A stretch of DNA of 8,586 nt, taken from contig PEYS01000078.1 of the NCBI GenBank assembly GCA_002763335.1, positions 1-8,586 of the forward strand, given 5' to 3'. A model generated the notes under the pieces. The model had not been told where the DNA came from. It saw only the letters and a list, made by a program, of their open reading frames with translations, and did not search any database. This document shows positions 1 to 5,305 of this stretch, one piece after another (positions within the stretch are counted from its first letter, which is position 1; each line of letters begins with the position of its first letter). Source of the DNA: Candidatus Woesearchaeota archaeon CG08_land_8_20_14_0_20_47_9 (GTDB lineage: Archaea > Nanobdellota > Nanobdellia > Woesearchaeales > CG1-02-47-18). The position numbers and the translations under genes are program-made.

Positions 1-183
1 ATCGAGGGCCTTGACAGCAGGGACATAGACATAAAAAAGCTGGCAAAGAGGCTGAAAAGCGAATTCGCATGCGGCGGAACATCAAAGCAGGGCAATATAG
101 AGCTCCAGGGAGACCACAAGGCGAAGGTCAAGAGCATCCTTATCAAAATGGGCTATCCGCAGGAAACAATCGATGTCGTGTAA
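1..183 (+). CDS. Translation initiation factor aIF1 (SUI1 family), 3' end only
   Basis: This is the C-terminal 60 residues of an aIF1/eIF1-type factor; the 5' part lies before the window. aIF1 binds the small subunit near the P site and helps start-codon selection. The visible part carries the family's core: a DIDIKKLAKRLKSEFACGG segment, then a GNIELQGDHKAKVKSIL segment, which match the SUI1 alternation of helix, glycine turn, strand and helix. The reading frame is open from base 1 and closes with TAA at 181-183. In many archaea this gene sits between rpl29 and rnp1 in the ribosomal operon, as here. Its last codons overlap the proposed rnp1 start by 11 nt. The family call is confident; the start and full length cannot be seen. 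Confidence 0.93.
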   Translation: MEGLDSRDIDIKKLAKRLKSEFACGGTSKQGNIELQGDHKAKVKSILIKMGYPQETIDVV

Positions 184-463
184 CATGCCTCTTGTCGAGC
201 AGCTGCTCCGAGGAGAACTGATCGGCCTTCATGCAAGGGTCGTCAGCTCCAGAAACAGCTATAACGCTGGCATCGAGGGCAGGGTAGTGTACGAAACAAG
301 GAACACCCTCACCATACAGCATGGCGGGAGGGAAAAGAGAATCATAAAGAAAAACTGCGTGCTTGAATTTGAATTCAAAAATAGAAGGGTCATAATCAAG
401 GGCGACTGGCTTGTTGCAAGGCCCGAGGAACGCACAAAATCAAGGGTGAAACTAGTCAAATGA
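173..463 (+). CDS. rnp1: RNase P protein component 1 (Rpp29/Pop4 family)
   Basis: The product is a 96-residue protein subunit of archaeal RNase P, which removes the 5' leader of pre-tRNAs; Rpp29 pairs with Rpp21 on the specificity side of the RNA. The sequence shows the Sm-like barrel signature: LIGLHARVVSS (16-26), GIEGRVVYETRNTL (33-46), a basic REKRIIKKN strand, then VIIKGDWLVARPEERTKSR (73-91), where the RPEER block is a family hallmark. The start is uncertain. ATG 173 lies 8 nt after an AGGA (161-164) and overlaps aIF1; ATG 185 sits 1 nt past the aIF1 stop and would give 92 residues starting MPLVEQLL. Length is within the family's range. The stop overlaps the S17 start (ATGA). Confidence 0.93.
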   Translation: MSCNMPLVEQLLRGELIGLHARVVSSRNSYNAGIEGRVVYETRNTLTIQHGGREKRIIKKNCVLEFEFKNRRVIIKGDWLVARPEERTKSRVKLVK

Positions 464-885
464 AATCAGATCATAACAATAAGGCAGCCAAAGCAGGGAA
501 AGAACCAAAGAGAAAGGCTGAGGCTAAGCCTGCAAGGAAACAGGGCGTGAAGGAGACAGCAGAGGAAGAAGCTGTTAGGGAAGGTGCAGCAGAGGAGAAA
601 GTGGCATGCAACGACGAGAAATGCCCCTTCCACGGCAAGCTGAGCCTCAGGGGCAGGGTGCTGAGCGGCATAATCAGCTCAGGGGGCATGCATAGGACAG
701 CAACATTCCTGATGGAGAGGCTGTTCTACATTCCAAAGTACCAGAGGTATGAGCGGCGGCGTACAAAACTCAAGGTGCATAACCCGCCATGCATTGAGGC
801 GCAAAAGGGCGACAGGGTAAGGGTTATGGAGTGCAGGCCGCTAAGCAAGACAAAGAAATTCGTCATAATCCAGAAACTAGGGTGA
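460..885 (+). CDS. rps17: Small-subunit ribosomal protein S17 (uS17) with N-terminal tail
   Basis: This 141-residue protein binds 16S rRNA in the 5' domain and takes part in early small-subunit assembly. The OB-fold core begins at about residue 50 with CNDEKCPFHG, typical of archaeal S17, followed by LRGRVLSG, FIPKYQRYERRR-like text (IPKYQRYERRR, about 91-101), HNPPCIEAQKGD and MECRPLSKTKKFVI. The first about 48 residues are not core: they are low-complexity and rich in Lys, Ala and Glu, so the protein is longer than the usual archaeal S17 of roughly 105-115 residues. The ATG at 460 overlaps the rnp1 stop by 4 nt, indicating coupling. The tail has no in-frame ATG near the core, which argues that it is really translated, although a GTG at 601-603 just before the core is possible. 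Confidence 0.97.
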   Translation: MKSDHNNKAAKAGKEPKRKAEAKPARKQGVKETAEEEAVREGAAEEKVACNDEKCPFHGKLSLRGRVLSGIISSGGMHRTATFLMERLFYIPKYQRYERRRTKLKVHNPPCIEAQKGDRVRVMECRPLSKTKKFVIIQKLG

Positions 886-892
886 GAATAGA

Positions 893-900
893 GTGAGGAG
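893..900 (+). promoter_or_regulatory. Shine-Dalgarno-like site before L14
   Basis: GTGAGGAG lies just upstream of the L14 ATG in the 17-nt S17-L14 gap. It is purine-rich and partly complementary to the archaeal 16S 3' end, but only 2 nt separate it from the ATG, so the exact pairing register is unclear. Confidence 0.4.
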
Positions 901-902
901 CG

Positions 903-1304
903 ATGAAGGCGGTTAAAGCAAGGATAAGCAAGGGCCTCTGCCATAGAAGCGTTGTAGCAACATGCGATAACTCAGGGGCAAAGCTACTCAGGATTGTATC
1001 TGTGGTAGGCTCAAAAACAGTGCACGGGAGAAAACCGAGCTGCGGCATCGGAGACCTAATACTTGCATCAGTGATAAAGGGCTCGCCTGAGATGAGAAAA
1101 CAGGTCGTATACGCTGTGATTGTGAGGCAGAAAAAGGAGTACAGGCGCCTCTCAGGGATAAGGGTGGGCTTTGAGGACAACGCCGCCGTAGTGCTGAAGG
1201 ACGATAAGGGAAACCCGAAGGGAACCCTGTTTAAAGGGGCCATTGCAAAAGAGGCTGCTGACCGCTGGCCAGCAATATCAAAGGTCGGCGCCATAATTTT
1301 ATAG
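903..1304 (+). CDS. rpl14: Large-subunit ribosomal protein L14 (uL14)
   Basis: This 133-residue five-stranded barrel protein contacts 23S rRNA at the subunit interface and lies close to the binding site of the anti-association factor aIF6. Landmarks: CDNSGAKLLRIVSVVG (21-36), CGIGDLILASVIKGSPEMRKQVVYAVIVRQ (47-76, quoted in two parts as CGIGDLILASVIKG and SPEMRKQVVYAVIVRQ), YRRLSGIRVGFEDNAAV (80-96), GNPKGTLFKGAIAKEAADRW (103-122). Length matches the archaeal family. The N-terminus MKAVKARISKGL lines up with the usual family start, supporting ATG 903. It follows S17 by 17 nt and precedes L24 by 41 nt. Nothing is unusual apart from the Cys at position 13 and the lack of a charged tail. Confidence 0.98.
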   Translation: MKAVKARISKGLCHRSVVATCDNSGAKLLRIVSVVGSKTVHGRKPSCGIGDLILASVIKGSPEMRKQVVYAVIVRQKKEYRRLSGIRVGFEDNAAVVLKDDKGNPKGTLFKGAIAKEAADRWPAISKVGAIIL

Positions 1305-1335
1305 AAAACCCAACCAACGACATCAAAGCCCTATA

Positions 1336-1345
1336 GGAGAGGAGA
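1336..1345 (+). promoter_or_regulatory. Shine-Dalgarno site for L24
   Basis: GGAGAGGAGA directly precedes the L24 ATG at 1346, in the 41-nt L14-L24 gap. The first GGAG (1336-1339) is 6 nt from the ATG, a workable spacing. The rest of the gap (1305-1335) shows no clear promoter or hairpin. Confidence 0.55.
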
Positions 1346-1726
1346 ATGAGATCACGATTTTCAAGGGAGTGGAAGAGGAGCAGGAAGCCATCAAAGCAGA
1401 GGGCATACCAGAGGAACGCCCCGCTGCACATAAGGCACAGGATGATGGCAGCCCACCTCTCAAAGGAACTGAATAGGAAATACAAGAGGCGAAGCATAGC
1501 TGTAAGGAAGGGAGACCAGGTTAAAGTAATGCGCGGCCAGTTCAAGGGGAAGGTCGGCAGGATAAACAGGGCAGACCTCAAAAAGCAGAGGGTCTACATA
1601 GACGGCGTAGAGGTGAACAAGAAGGACGGCAGCAAGGCCTTCTACCCGCTGCACCCATCAAAGCTGCTGATCATTGACCTCAACACAGAAGACAAAAAGA
1701 GAATGGCTGCTGTAAACAGGGGTTGA
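1346..1726 (+). CDS. rpl24: Large-subunit ribosomal protein L24 (uL24, archaeal L24/eukaryotic L26 type)
   Basis: This 126-residue protein is a primary 23S rRNA binder that initiates assembly near the exit tunnel. The N-terminal part (about 11-50) is the archaeal/eukaryotic L26-type basic helix region, with APLHIRHRMMAAHLSKEL, followed by a KOW motif (about 53-82: VRKGDQVKVMRGQFKGKVG) and the conserved VYIDGVEVNKKDG and PLHPSKLLIIDL segments. Length is about normal for the archaeal form and longer than a bare bacterial L24 core would require. ATG 1346 has a strong purine-rich site upstream. The TGA stop overlaps the following gene's TTG start in a TTGA arrangement, which suggests termination-reinitiation coupling to S4e. 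Confidence 0.97.
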   Translation: MRSRFSREWKRSRKPSKQRAYQRNAPLHIRHRMMAAHLSKELNRKYKRRSIAVRKGDQVKVMRGQFKGKVGRINRADLKKQRVYIDGVEVNKKDGSKAFYPLHPSKLLIIDLNTEDKKRMAAVNRG

Positions 1727-2460
1727 GCAAGGTGACAAACAGAAAACAACTCAAGAGGCTTGTAGTGCCCACCTCGTGGCATGTTGGTAAGAAAAAACAC
1801 AAGTTCATAACAAGGCCAAGGCCGGGAATGCATAGCCTTAGCGAGGGAATGCCTATCAGCATCATAATAAGGGACATACTCAAATACGCAAAGACAAGCC
1901 GAGAGGTAAAGACCATACTCAGAGAAAAGAGGGTGCTTGTTGACGTTAAGAGGGTGAAGGACCCCCGTTTCATAGCAGGACTGATGGACAGCATCAGCTT
2001 CCCTGACATAAACACCTACTTCAGAATAACCCTCGGCCCTCACGGAAGGCTGAGGCTGATAGACATAAAAAAGGAAGAGGCCCTCTTAAAGCTCTGCAGG
2101 ATAAAGGGCAAACACGCAACAAAGGGGGGGCGCATACAGCTAAGCACCCATGACGGAAGGTGCATAACGGCAACTGCAGAGGGCACGTCGTATAAAACAG
2201 GAGACAGCCTTCTCCTAGAGCCTGAGAAGGCCGGGATCAGTATAAAGGAGCACTTCGCCCTGAAACCAGGAGCCTCAGCGCTAGTAACCGGTGGTAAGAA
2301 CAAGGGGGCAATCGGAAACATCACCAGGATAGAGGGCGTGGTTGTAACCCTCAAGAGCAAGAAAGAGGAGATCACAATACCCAGGAGGTATGCCTTTGTT
2401 TTGGGAAATGAAATGCCTGCACTCAGGGTAGAACCATCAGCTTCATCAGCATCACACTAA
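1723..2460 (+). CDS. rps4e: Small-subunit ribosomal protein S4e
   Basis: This 245-residue archaeal/eukaryotic-specific small-subunit protein binds the 5' domain of 16S rRNA. An N-terminal basic segment NRKQLKRLVVPTSW (6-19) is followed by an S4-type RNA-binding domain (about 43-95, with ILKYAKTSREVKTIL and VLVDVKRVKD), a central domain (about 97-170), and a KOW motif (GGKNKGAIGNITRIEG, 190-205). The start is TTG at 1723: it places the N-terminus at the same distance from KRL as in relatives I recall, and it overlaps the L24 stop by 4 nt. A GTG at 1732, 5 nt after an AGGGGTTGA stretch, is a rival that would remove three residues. The last residues (EPSASSASH) are encoded by CATCAG-like micro-repeats next to a tandem duplication. 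Confidence 0.97.
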   Translation: MSKVTNRKQLKRLVVPTSWHVGKKKHKFITRPRPGMHSLSEGMPISIIIRDILKYAKTSREVKTILREKRVLVDVKRVKDPRFIAGLMDSISFPDINTYFRITLGPHGRLRLIDIKKEEALLKLCRIKGKHATKGGRIQLSTHDGRCITATAEGTSYKTGDSLLLEPEKAGISIKEHFALKPGASALVTGGKNKGAIGNITRIEGVVVTLKSKKEEITIPRRYAFVLGNEMPALRVEPSASSASH

Positions 2461-2482
2461 AAATGAATCACACTGAAAATGA
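2451..2482 (+). repeat. 16-bp tandem duplication across the S4e stop / L5 start
   Basis: Two adjacent 16-nt units, 2451-2466 (ATCACACTAAAAATGA) and 2467-2482 (ATCACACTGAAAATGA), differ at one base (A2459 versus G2475). Each unit holds a stop (TAA or TGA), two As and an ATG. The first unit's TAA ends S4e and the second unit's ATG starts L5. CATCAG micro-repeats just upstream (2435-2440, 2444-2449) suggest a slippage-prone stretch. The simplest reading is that an ancestral 2-nt stop-to-start junction was duplicated. Confidence 0.9.
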
Positions 2483-2486
2483 ATGA
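2463..2486 (+). other. Possible 7-codon minicistron between S4e and L5
   Basis: The ATG of the first repeat unit (2463) opens a frame encoding MNHTENE and closing with TGA at 2484-2486. It begins 2 nt after the S4e TAA and ends overlapping the L5 start by 8 nt (ATGAATGA at 2479-2486), the same overlap length as at L18/S5 and S5/L30. It could pass terminating ribosomes from S4e to L5, which has no Shine-Dalgarno. It may equally be an untranslated by-product of the duplication. Confidence 0.3.
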
Positions 2487-3012
2487 GCAGAAGATAAGAA
2501 ATCCGATGCGAAGGATAAGGATTGAAAAGCTGACCCTGAACATCGGGGCGGGAACAAGCAGCGAGGCTTTAGATAAGGCCATGAAGCTGCTGAGGAGTGT
2601 GGCAGGCGTAAGCCCTGTGAAGACCTTCGCCTCAAAGAGGATTCCGACTTGGGGCTTAAGGCCGGGCATGCCAATCGGCTGCATGCTCACCCTTAGAGGG
2701 GGTGAGGCGCACGAGCTGGTTAAGAGACTGATAGCTGCGCGCGACAACACGCTACGAGAAAGCCAGTTTGACAATCACGGCAATGTATCATTCGGAATAC
2801 CGGAGTACATTGACATACCAGGAGTAAACTACGACCCTGAGATAGGAATAAAAGGCCTGCAGGTCTGCATCACACTAAAGCGCCCGGGATTCCGCATAAA
2901 GAAGAGAAGGATACACCGAAGAAACATACCGAAGAGAAGTATCATCACAAGGGAGGAGGCAATGGCCTTTATGAAGGAGGAGTTCAACATAAGCATAGGT
3001 GAAAAAGAATGA
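2479..3012 (+). CDS. rpl5: Large-subunit ribosomal protein L5 (uL5)
   Basis: This 177-residue protein binds 5S rRNA together with L18 and forms the central protuberance, contacting the P-site tRNA and the small-subunit head. Recognisable blocks are IEKLTLNIGAG (15-25), TFASKRIPTWGLRPGMPIGC (49-68), TLRGGEAHELVKRL (71-84), FGIPEYIDIPGVNYDPEIGI (105-124) and ITLKRPGFRIKKRR (131-144). Length fits the archaeal family. ATG 2479 gives MNEQKIRNPMRRIRI, matching the usual short N-terminus; no Shine-Dalgarno is seen upstream, so initiation probably depends on coupling with S4e or the intervening minicistron. The stop overlaps the S14 start as ATGA. Confidence 0.97.
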   Translation: MNEQKIRNPMRRIRIEKLTLNIGAGTSSEALDKAMKLLRSVAGVSPVKTFASKRIPTWGLRPGMPIGCMLTLRGGEAHELVKRLIAARDNTLRESQFDNHGNVSFGIPEYIDIPGVNYDPEIGIKGLQVCITLKRPGFRIKKRRIHRRNIPKRSIITREEAMAFMKEEFNISIGEKE

Positions 3013-3239
3013 CTGTAAGCTCATACAAAAAGATGCTCAAACAGCTAAGCTCCAAGCCTGCTAAGCTTCAGAGGTACCTTAAACACAACAAGCCGAAGAA
3101 GAGGGCATTCGGTAAGAGCACAAAGAAGTGCTCTCTATGCGGAAGCTCCCGCGGCTTTATAAACAAATACGGCCTTAGGTTATGCAGGAGATGCTTCAGA
3201 GACATTGCCCCGAAGATAGGATTCAAAAAATACTGCTAG
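3009..3239 (+). CDS. rps14: Small-subunit ribosomal protein S14 (uS14), zinc-binding type, extended N-terminus
   Basis: This 76-residue protein sits in the small-subunit head and contacts 16S rRNA near S3 and S10. The C-terminal core is a standard zinc-ribbon S14: CSLC (41-44) and CRRC (59-62) supply four Cys ligands around NKYGLRLC, followed by FRDIAPKIGFKKY. The first about 35 residues (SYKKMLKQLSSKPAKLQRYL, then KHNKPKKRAFGKS) are additional; many archaeal S14 proteins are only about 50-57 residues. I have a recollection, not checked, of similarly long forms in some DPANN archaea. ATG 3009 overlaps the L5 stop by 4 nt, which supports it; an internal ATG at 3033 would still leave most of the extension. 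The TAG stop lies inside the S8 Shine-Dalgarno. Confidence 0.95.
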   Translation: MTVSSYKKMLKQLSSKPAKLQRYLKHNKPKKRAFGKSTKKCSLCGSSRGFINKYGLRLCRRCFRDIAPKIGFKKYC

Positions 3240-3243
3240 GTGA
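3238..3243 (+). promoter_or_regulatory. Shine-Dalgarno site deciding the S8 start
   Basis: AGGTGA is an exact match to the core of the archaeal GGAGGTGATC site, 5 nt before ATG 3249. It overlaps the S14 stop TAG (3237-3239) and contains the upstream in-frame GTG (3240). A ribosome paired here would start at ATG 3249, not at that GTG. Confidence 0.75.
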
Positions 3244-3248
3244 AACAA

Positions 3249-3638
3249 ATGGCCCTTAACGATCTGCTTTCAAACGCCCTTTCACACATACTGAACAGCG
3301 AGAGATCCCACAAGCAGGAGTGCCTTGTTAAGTCCTCCAAGCTAATAAGGGGTGTGCTGGAACTGCTCCAGGCTCACCATTACATAGGGGGATACTCGGC
3401 TGTAGAGGACGGCAGGGGAGGCATACTCAGGGTTAACCTCCTCGGCCAGATAAACAGGTGCGGCTCAATAAAGCCGAGGTTTGCAGTGGGAAAATTCGGC
3501 TTTGAAAGGTTTGAGAAGAGCATCCTCCCTGCAAAGGACTTCGGCATACTCGTAGTCTCCACACCACAGGGCTTAATGACCCACACAGAGGCAAAGAAGA
3601 GGAATATGGGCGGCAAGCTCATAGCCTACTGCTATTAA
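3249..3638 (+). CDS. rps8: Small-subunit ribosomal protein S8 (uS8)
   Basis: This 129-residue protein binds the central domain of 16S rRNA (helix 21) and organises the platform; in some species S8 also represses its own operon, which is not demonstrated here. Start choice: ATG 3249 gives MALNDLLSNALSHI, aligning with the usual archaeal beginning, and follows an exact AGGTGA by 5 nt; GTG 3240 would add three residues. Family blocks: DLLSNALSHILNSERS (5-20), SKLIRGVLELLQAHHYIG (30-47), CGSIKPRFAV (71-80), LPAKDFGILVVSTPQGLMTH (93-112) and GGKLIAYCY at the C-terminus. Length matches the about 130-residue archaeal family. The TAA stop is one base from the next ATG. Confidence 0.97.
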   Translation: MALNDLLSNALSHILNSERSHKQECLVKSSKLIRGVLELLQAHHYIGGYSAVEDGRGGILRVNLLGQINRCGSIKPRFAVGKFGFERFEKSILPAKDFGILVVSTPQGLMTHTEAKKRNMGGKLIAYCY

Positions 3639-3639
3639 A

Positions 3640-4206
3640 ATGAGCGCCAGTAACCAGAATGAAAAGAGAGAGAAGGGGTTAAGACTAGAGGTCGCCCTCC
3701 CCGCAGGCGCAGAGGCAGGCTTCTCTGAGGGCGTGCTCTCAGTAAGAGGCGCCAAGGGTGAGGTAAAGAAGAGGCTGCTGAGCAAGCAGGTCCTCGTATC
3801 TGTTGAGAATGGCGTGGTGGTCATTCAGGCGAAGAGGAGCACCAAGAGGGAGAGAAAGGTCGCGGGCACATTCTGCGCTCACATAAAGAATATGATAAGC
3901 GGCGTGAGCAGGGGCCACGAGTACAGCATGAAGATATGCGCAGGTCACTTCCCAATGAACGTCTCAGTAAGCGAGGGCAGGCTGATCATCAGGAACTTCC
4001 TGGGGGAGAAGAAGGACCGCACTGTTAAGATACCGAAGGGTGTCAGCGTCAGGATCGAAAAGGAAGTTGTACGCATAACAAGCCCTGACAAGGAGCTTGC
4101 AGGGGCAACAGCATCATCAATAGAGCTGGGATGCGTTGTAAAGAACAGGGATAGGAGGGTCTTTCAGGACGGAATATACATCATAGAAAAGGCGAGAAAG
4201 GGTTAA
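3640..4206 (+). CDS. rpl6: Large-subunit ribosomal protein L6 (uL6)
   Basis: This 188-residue two-domain protein binds 23S rRNA near the sarcin-ricin loop and the factor-binding site. The duplicated fold is visible: the first domain includes VLSVRGAKGEVKKRLL (32-47) and ends around HIKNMISGVSRGHEYSMKI (81-99); the second contains HFPMNVSVSEGRLIIRNFLG (103-122), RTVKIPKGVSVRIE (127-140) and a C-terminal RDRRVFQDGIYIIEK (170-184). The first about 12 residues (SASNQNEKREKG) are a hydrophilic lead-in of modest length. ATG 3640 is 1 nt past the S8 stop with no Shine-Dalgarno, so translation is probably by reinitiation. Four nt separate it from L32e. Confidence 0.97.
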   Translation: MSASNQNEKREKGLRLEVALPAGAEAGFSEGVLSVRGAKGEVKKRLLSKQVLVSVENGVVVIQAKRSTKRERKVAGTFCAHIKNMISGVSRGHEYSMKICAGHFPMNVSVSEGRLIIRNFLGEKKDRTVKIPKGVSVRIEKEVVRITSPDKELAGATASSIELGCVVKNRDRRVFQDGIYIIEKARKG

Positions 4207-4210
4207 GCAA

Positions 4211-4798
4211 ATGAATGTATCAGAGGCTCTGAAACTGAGAAGGGCAATCAAGGCCAGGAAGCCCCACTTCAGGATGAGCAAGTCAGACAAGCACGGGAGA
4301 GGAGAGATAAGGGACAAGGGGTGGAGAAAGCCGAGGGGCAGGCACTCAAAGCTAAGGCGTAAGCTCAAGGGTCATGGAAGGCGCCCTGCAGCAGGCTTCG
4401 GGTCACCGAGACTAGCACGCGGAAGAGACAGGAATGGGCTTATACCTGTAATCGTTAAAAACCCGGATAAGCTCTCCTTAATAGATCCGAAGAGCCAGTC
4501 AATCGTAATAGCTGCCTCAGTAGGCGCCAAAAAGAGGATAGAGATACTGAAGAGGGCGATAAAGGACAAGATACAGGCATCAAACATAGCCCCCAAGGCC
4601 TTTATGGATGGGCTTGTCAAGGGGTTTGAAGAGAGGAAGGGAGCCGGGCAGCAAAGGAAGAAGGAGAAGGAAGAGAAGAAGGCCGAAGAGAAGAAAAAGA
4701 AGACAATAGAGGAAAAGGTGAAGGGCGAACAATCCCCTGATGAGAAGCGCATGGCCGAGATTGAGGAACAGAACAGGGTCCTGACAAGGGGAGAATAA
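4211..4798 (+). CDS. rpl32e: Large-subunit ribosomal protein L32e (eL32) with charged C-terminal tail
   Basis: This 195-residue archaeal/eukaryotic-specific large-subunit protein has a conserved L32e core over about residues 14-127: KARKPHFRMSKSDK, then GWRKPRGRHSKLRRKLKGHG (37-56), AGFGSPRLARGRDRNGLIPV (61-80, the variant of the family's GYGSPxxVRGLHPSG block), VKNPDKL and IAASVGAKKRIEILKRA. The usual family HP before SG is replaced by RN here. Residues about 140-195 are extra: a Lys/Glu-rich segment likely to be helical or coiled-coil, ending in IEEQNRVLTRGE. The tail is encoded by a nearly pure purine stretch (4653-4703 with only two Cs). The gene starts 4 nt after L6 and is followed by a 42-nt gap. 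Confidence 0.94.
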   Translation: MNVSEALKLRRAIKARKPHFRMSKSDKHGRGEIRDKGWRKPRGRHSKLRRKLKGHGRRPAAGFGSPRLARGRDRNGLIPVIVKNPDKLSLIDPKSQSIVIAASVGAKKRIEILKRAIKDKIQASNIAPKAFMDGLVKGFEERKGAGQQRKKEKEEKKAEEKKKKTIEEKVKGEQSPDEKRMAEIEEQNRVLTRGE

Positions 4799-4827
4799 TC
4801 AGCTCATGATATCAACTCGTAATAATT

Positions 4828-4835
4828 AGGTGGTC
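4828..4835 (+). promoter_or_regulatory. Shine-Dalgarno site for L19e
   Basis: AGGTGGTC differs from the archaeal AGGTGATC by one base and lies 5 nt before the L19e ATG. The rest of the 42-nt L32e-L19e gap (4799-4827) is AT-rich and contains the palindrome TGATATCA (4807-4814), but I see no convincing BRE/TATA pair. Confidence 0.65.
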
Positions 4836-4840
4836 ACGCT

Positions 4841-5305
4841 ATGAACCTGAGATTGCAGAGGAGGCTTGCATCAGACGTCATGGGATGCTCGGGGAAGGAC
4901 GTAACCTTCTCATTTGAGAGCGATGATGACAAGGACGCATTGAAAAAGGCCATAACAAAGAGAGACATAAGGCTGCTTATAAGCGCAGGACTCATATCAA
5001 GAAAGCCCCTCAACAACAGCTCCAGGGGAAGGATAAGAAAAGCGATGACTCAGAGGTGCAAGGGCAGGCGCTCAGGCCACGGCTCACGAAAGGGAAAGAA
5101 GACAGCAAGGCAACCGAGGAAGGAGGCGTGGATGAAGAGGATAAGGCTTGCAAGGACCTTCCTCAAGACACTCAGGGGAAAAAAGGCCATAACACCAAAA
5201 AACTACAGGATGCTCTACCTTAAGGCAAAGGGAGGCTTCTTCAGAAGCAAGAGACACATAAAGCTCTACATAGATGAACACAAGCTGGCAGGTGCAAAAC
5301 AATGA
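4841..5305 (+). CDS. rpl19e: Large-subunit ribosomal protein L19e (eL19)
   Basis: This 154-residue archaeal/eukaryotic-specific protein of the large subunit lies near the exit tunnel and reaches towards the small subunit in archaeal and eukaryotic ribosomes. Family features are an N-terminal helical domain (LRLQRRLASDVMGCSGKDV, 3-21), ITKRDIRLLISAGLISRKP (38-56), the basic linker SRGRIRKAMTQRCKGRRSGH (61-80) with GSRKGKK, and a C-terminal helix starting around WMKRIRLARTFLKTLR (97-112) and running through NYRMLYLKAKGGFFRSKRHI (121-140). Length is typical for archaea. The start has a good Shine-Dalgarno, and the stop overlaps the L18 ATG as ATGA. Relative to many homologues, Cys 16 and Cys 73 stand out, with no obvious zinc site. 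Confidence 0.97.
   Translation: MNLRLQRRLASDVMGCSGKDVTFSFESDDDKDALKKAITKRDIRLLISAGLISRKPLNNSSRGRIRKAMTQRCKGRRSGHGSRKGKKTARQPRKEAWMKRIRLARTFLKTLRGKKAITPKNYRMLYLKAKGGFFRSKRHIKLYIDEHKLAGAKQ

Noticed and set aside
863..1294. A 143-codon minus-strand open frame opposite L14
   Set aside because: It is covered by the conserved L14 gene and resembles no known family; antisense of a low-stop coding strand explains it.
1305..1335. L14-L24 gap as a possible regulatory leader
   Set aside because: The sequence shows no stable hairpin, promoter-like element or reading frame that I can see, only the purine-rich ribosome site that follows.
3249..3638. S8 autoregulatory RNA element in the operon
   Set aside because: S8-type feedback sites are known in bacteria (near L5 in the spc operon) and an S8 site occurs in some archaeal mRNAs, but I could not identify a helix-21-like structure by eye here.
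4799..4840. AT-rich gap before L19e with the palindrome TGATATCA as a possible internal promoter or operator
   Set aside because: No convincing BRE/TATA pair at a sensible distance; an 8-nt palindrome alone is not evidence. Only the Shine-Dalgarno is supported.
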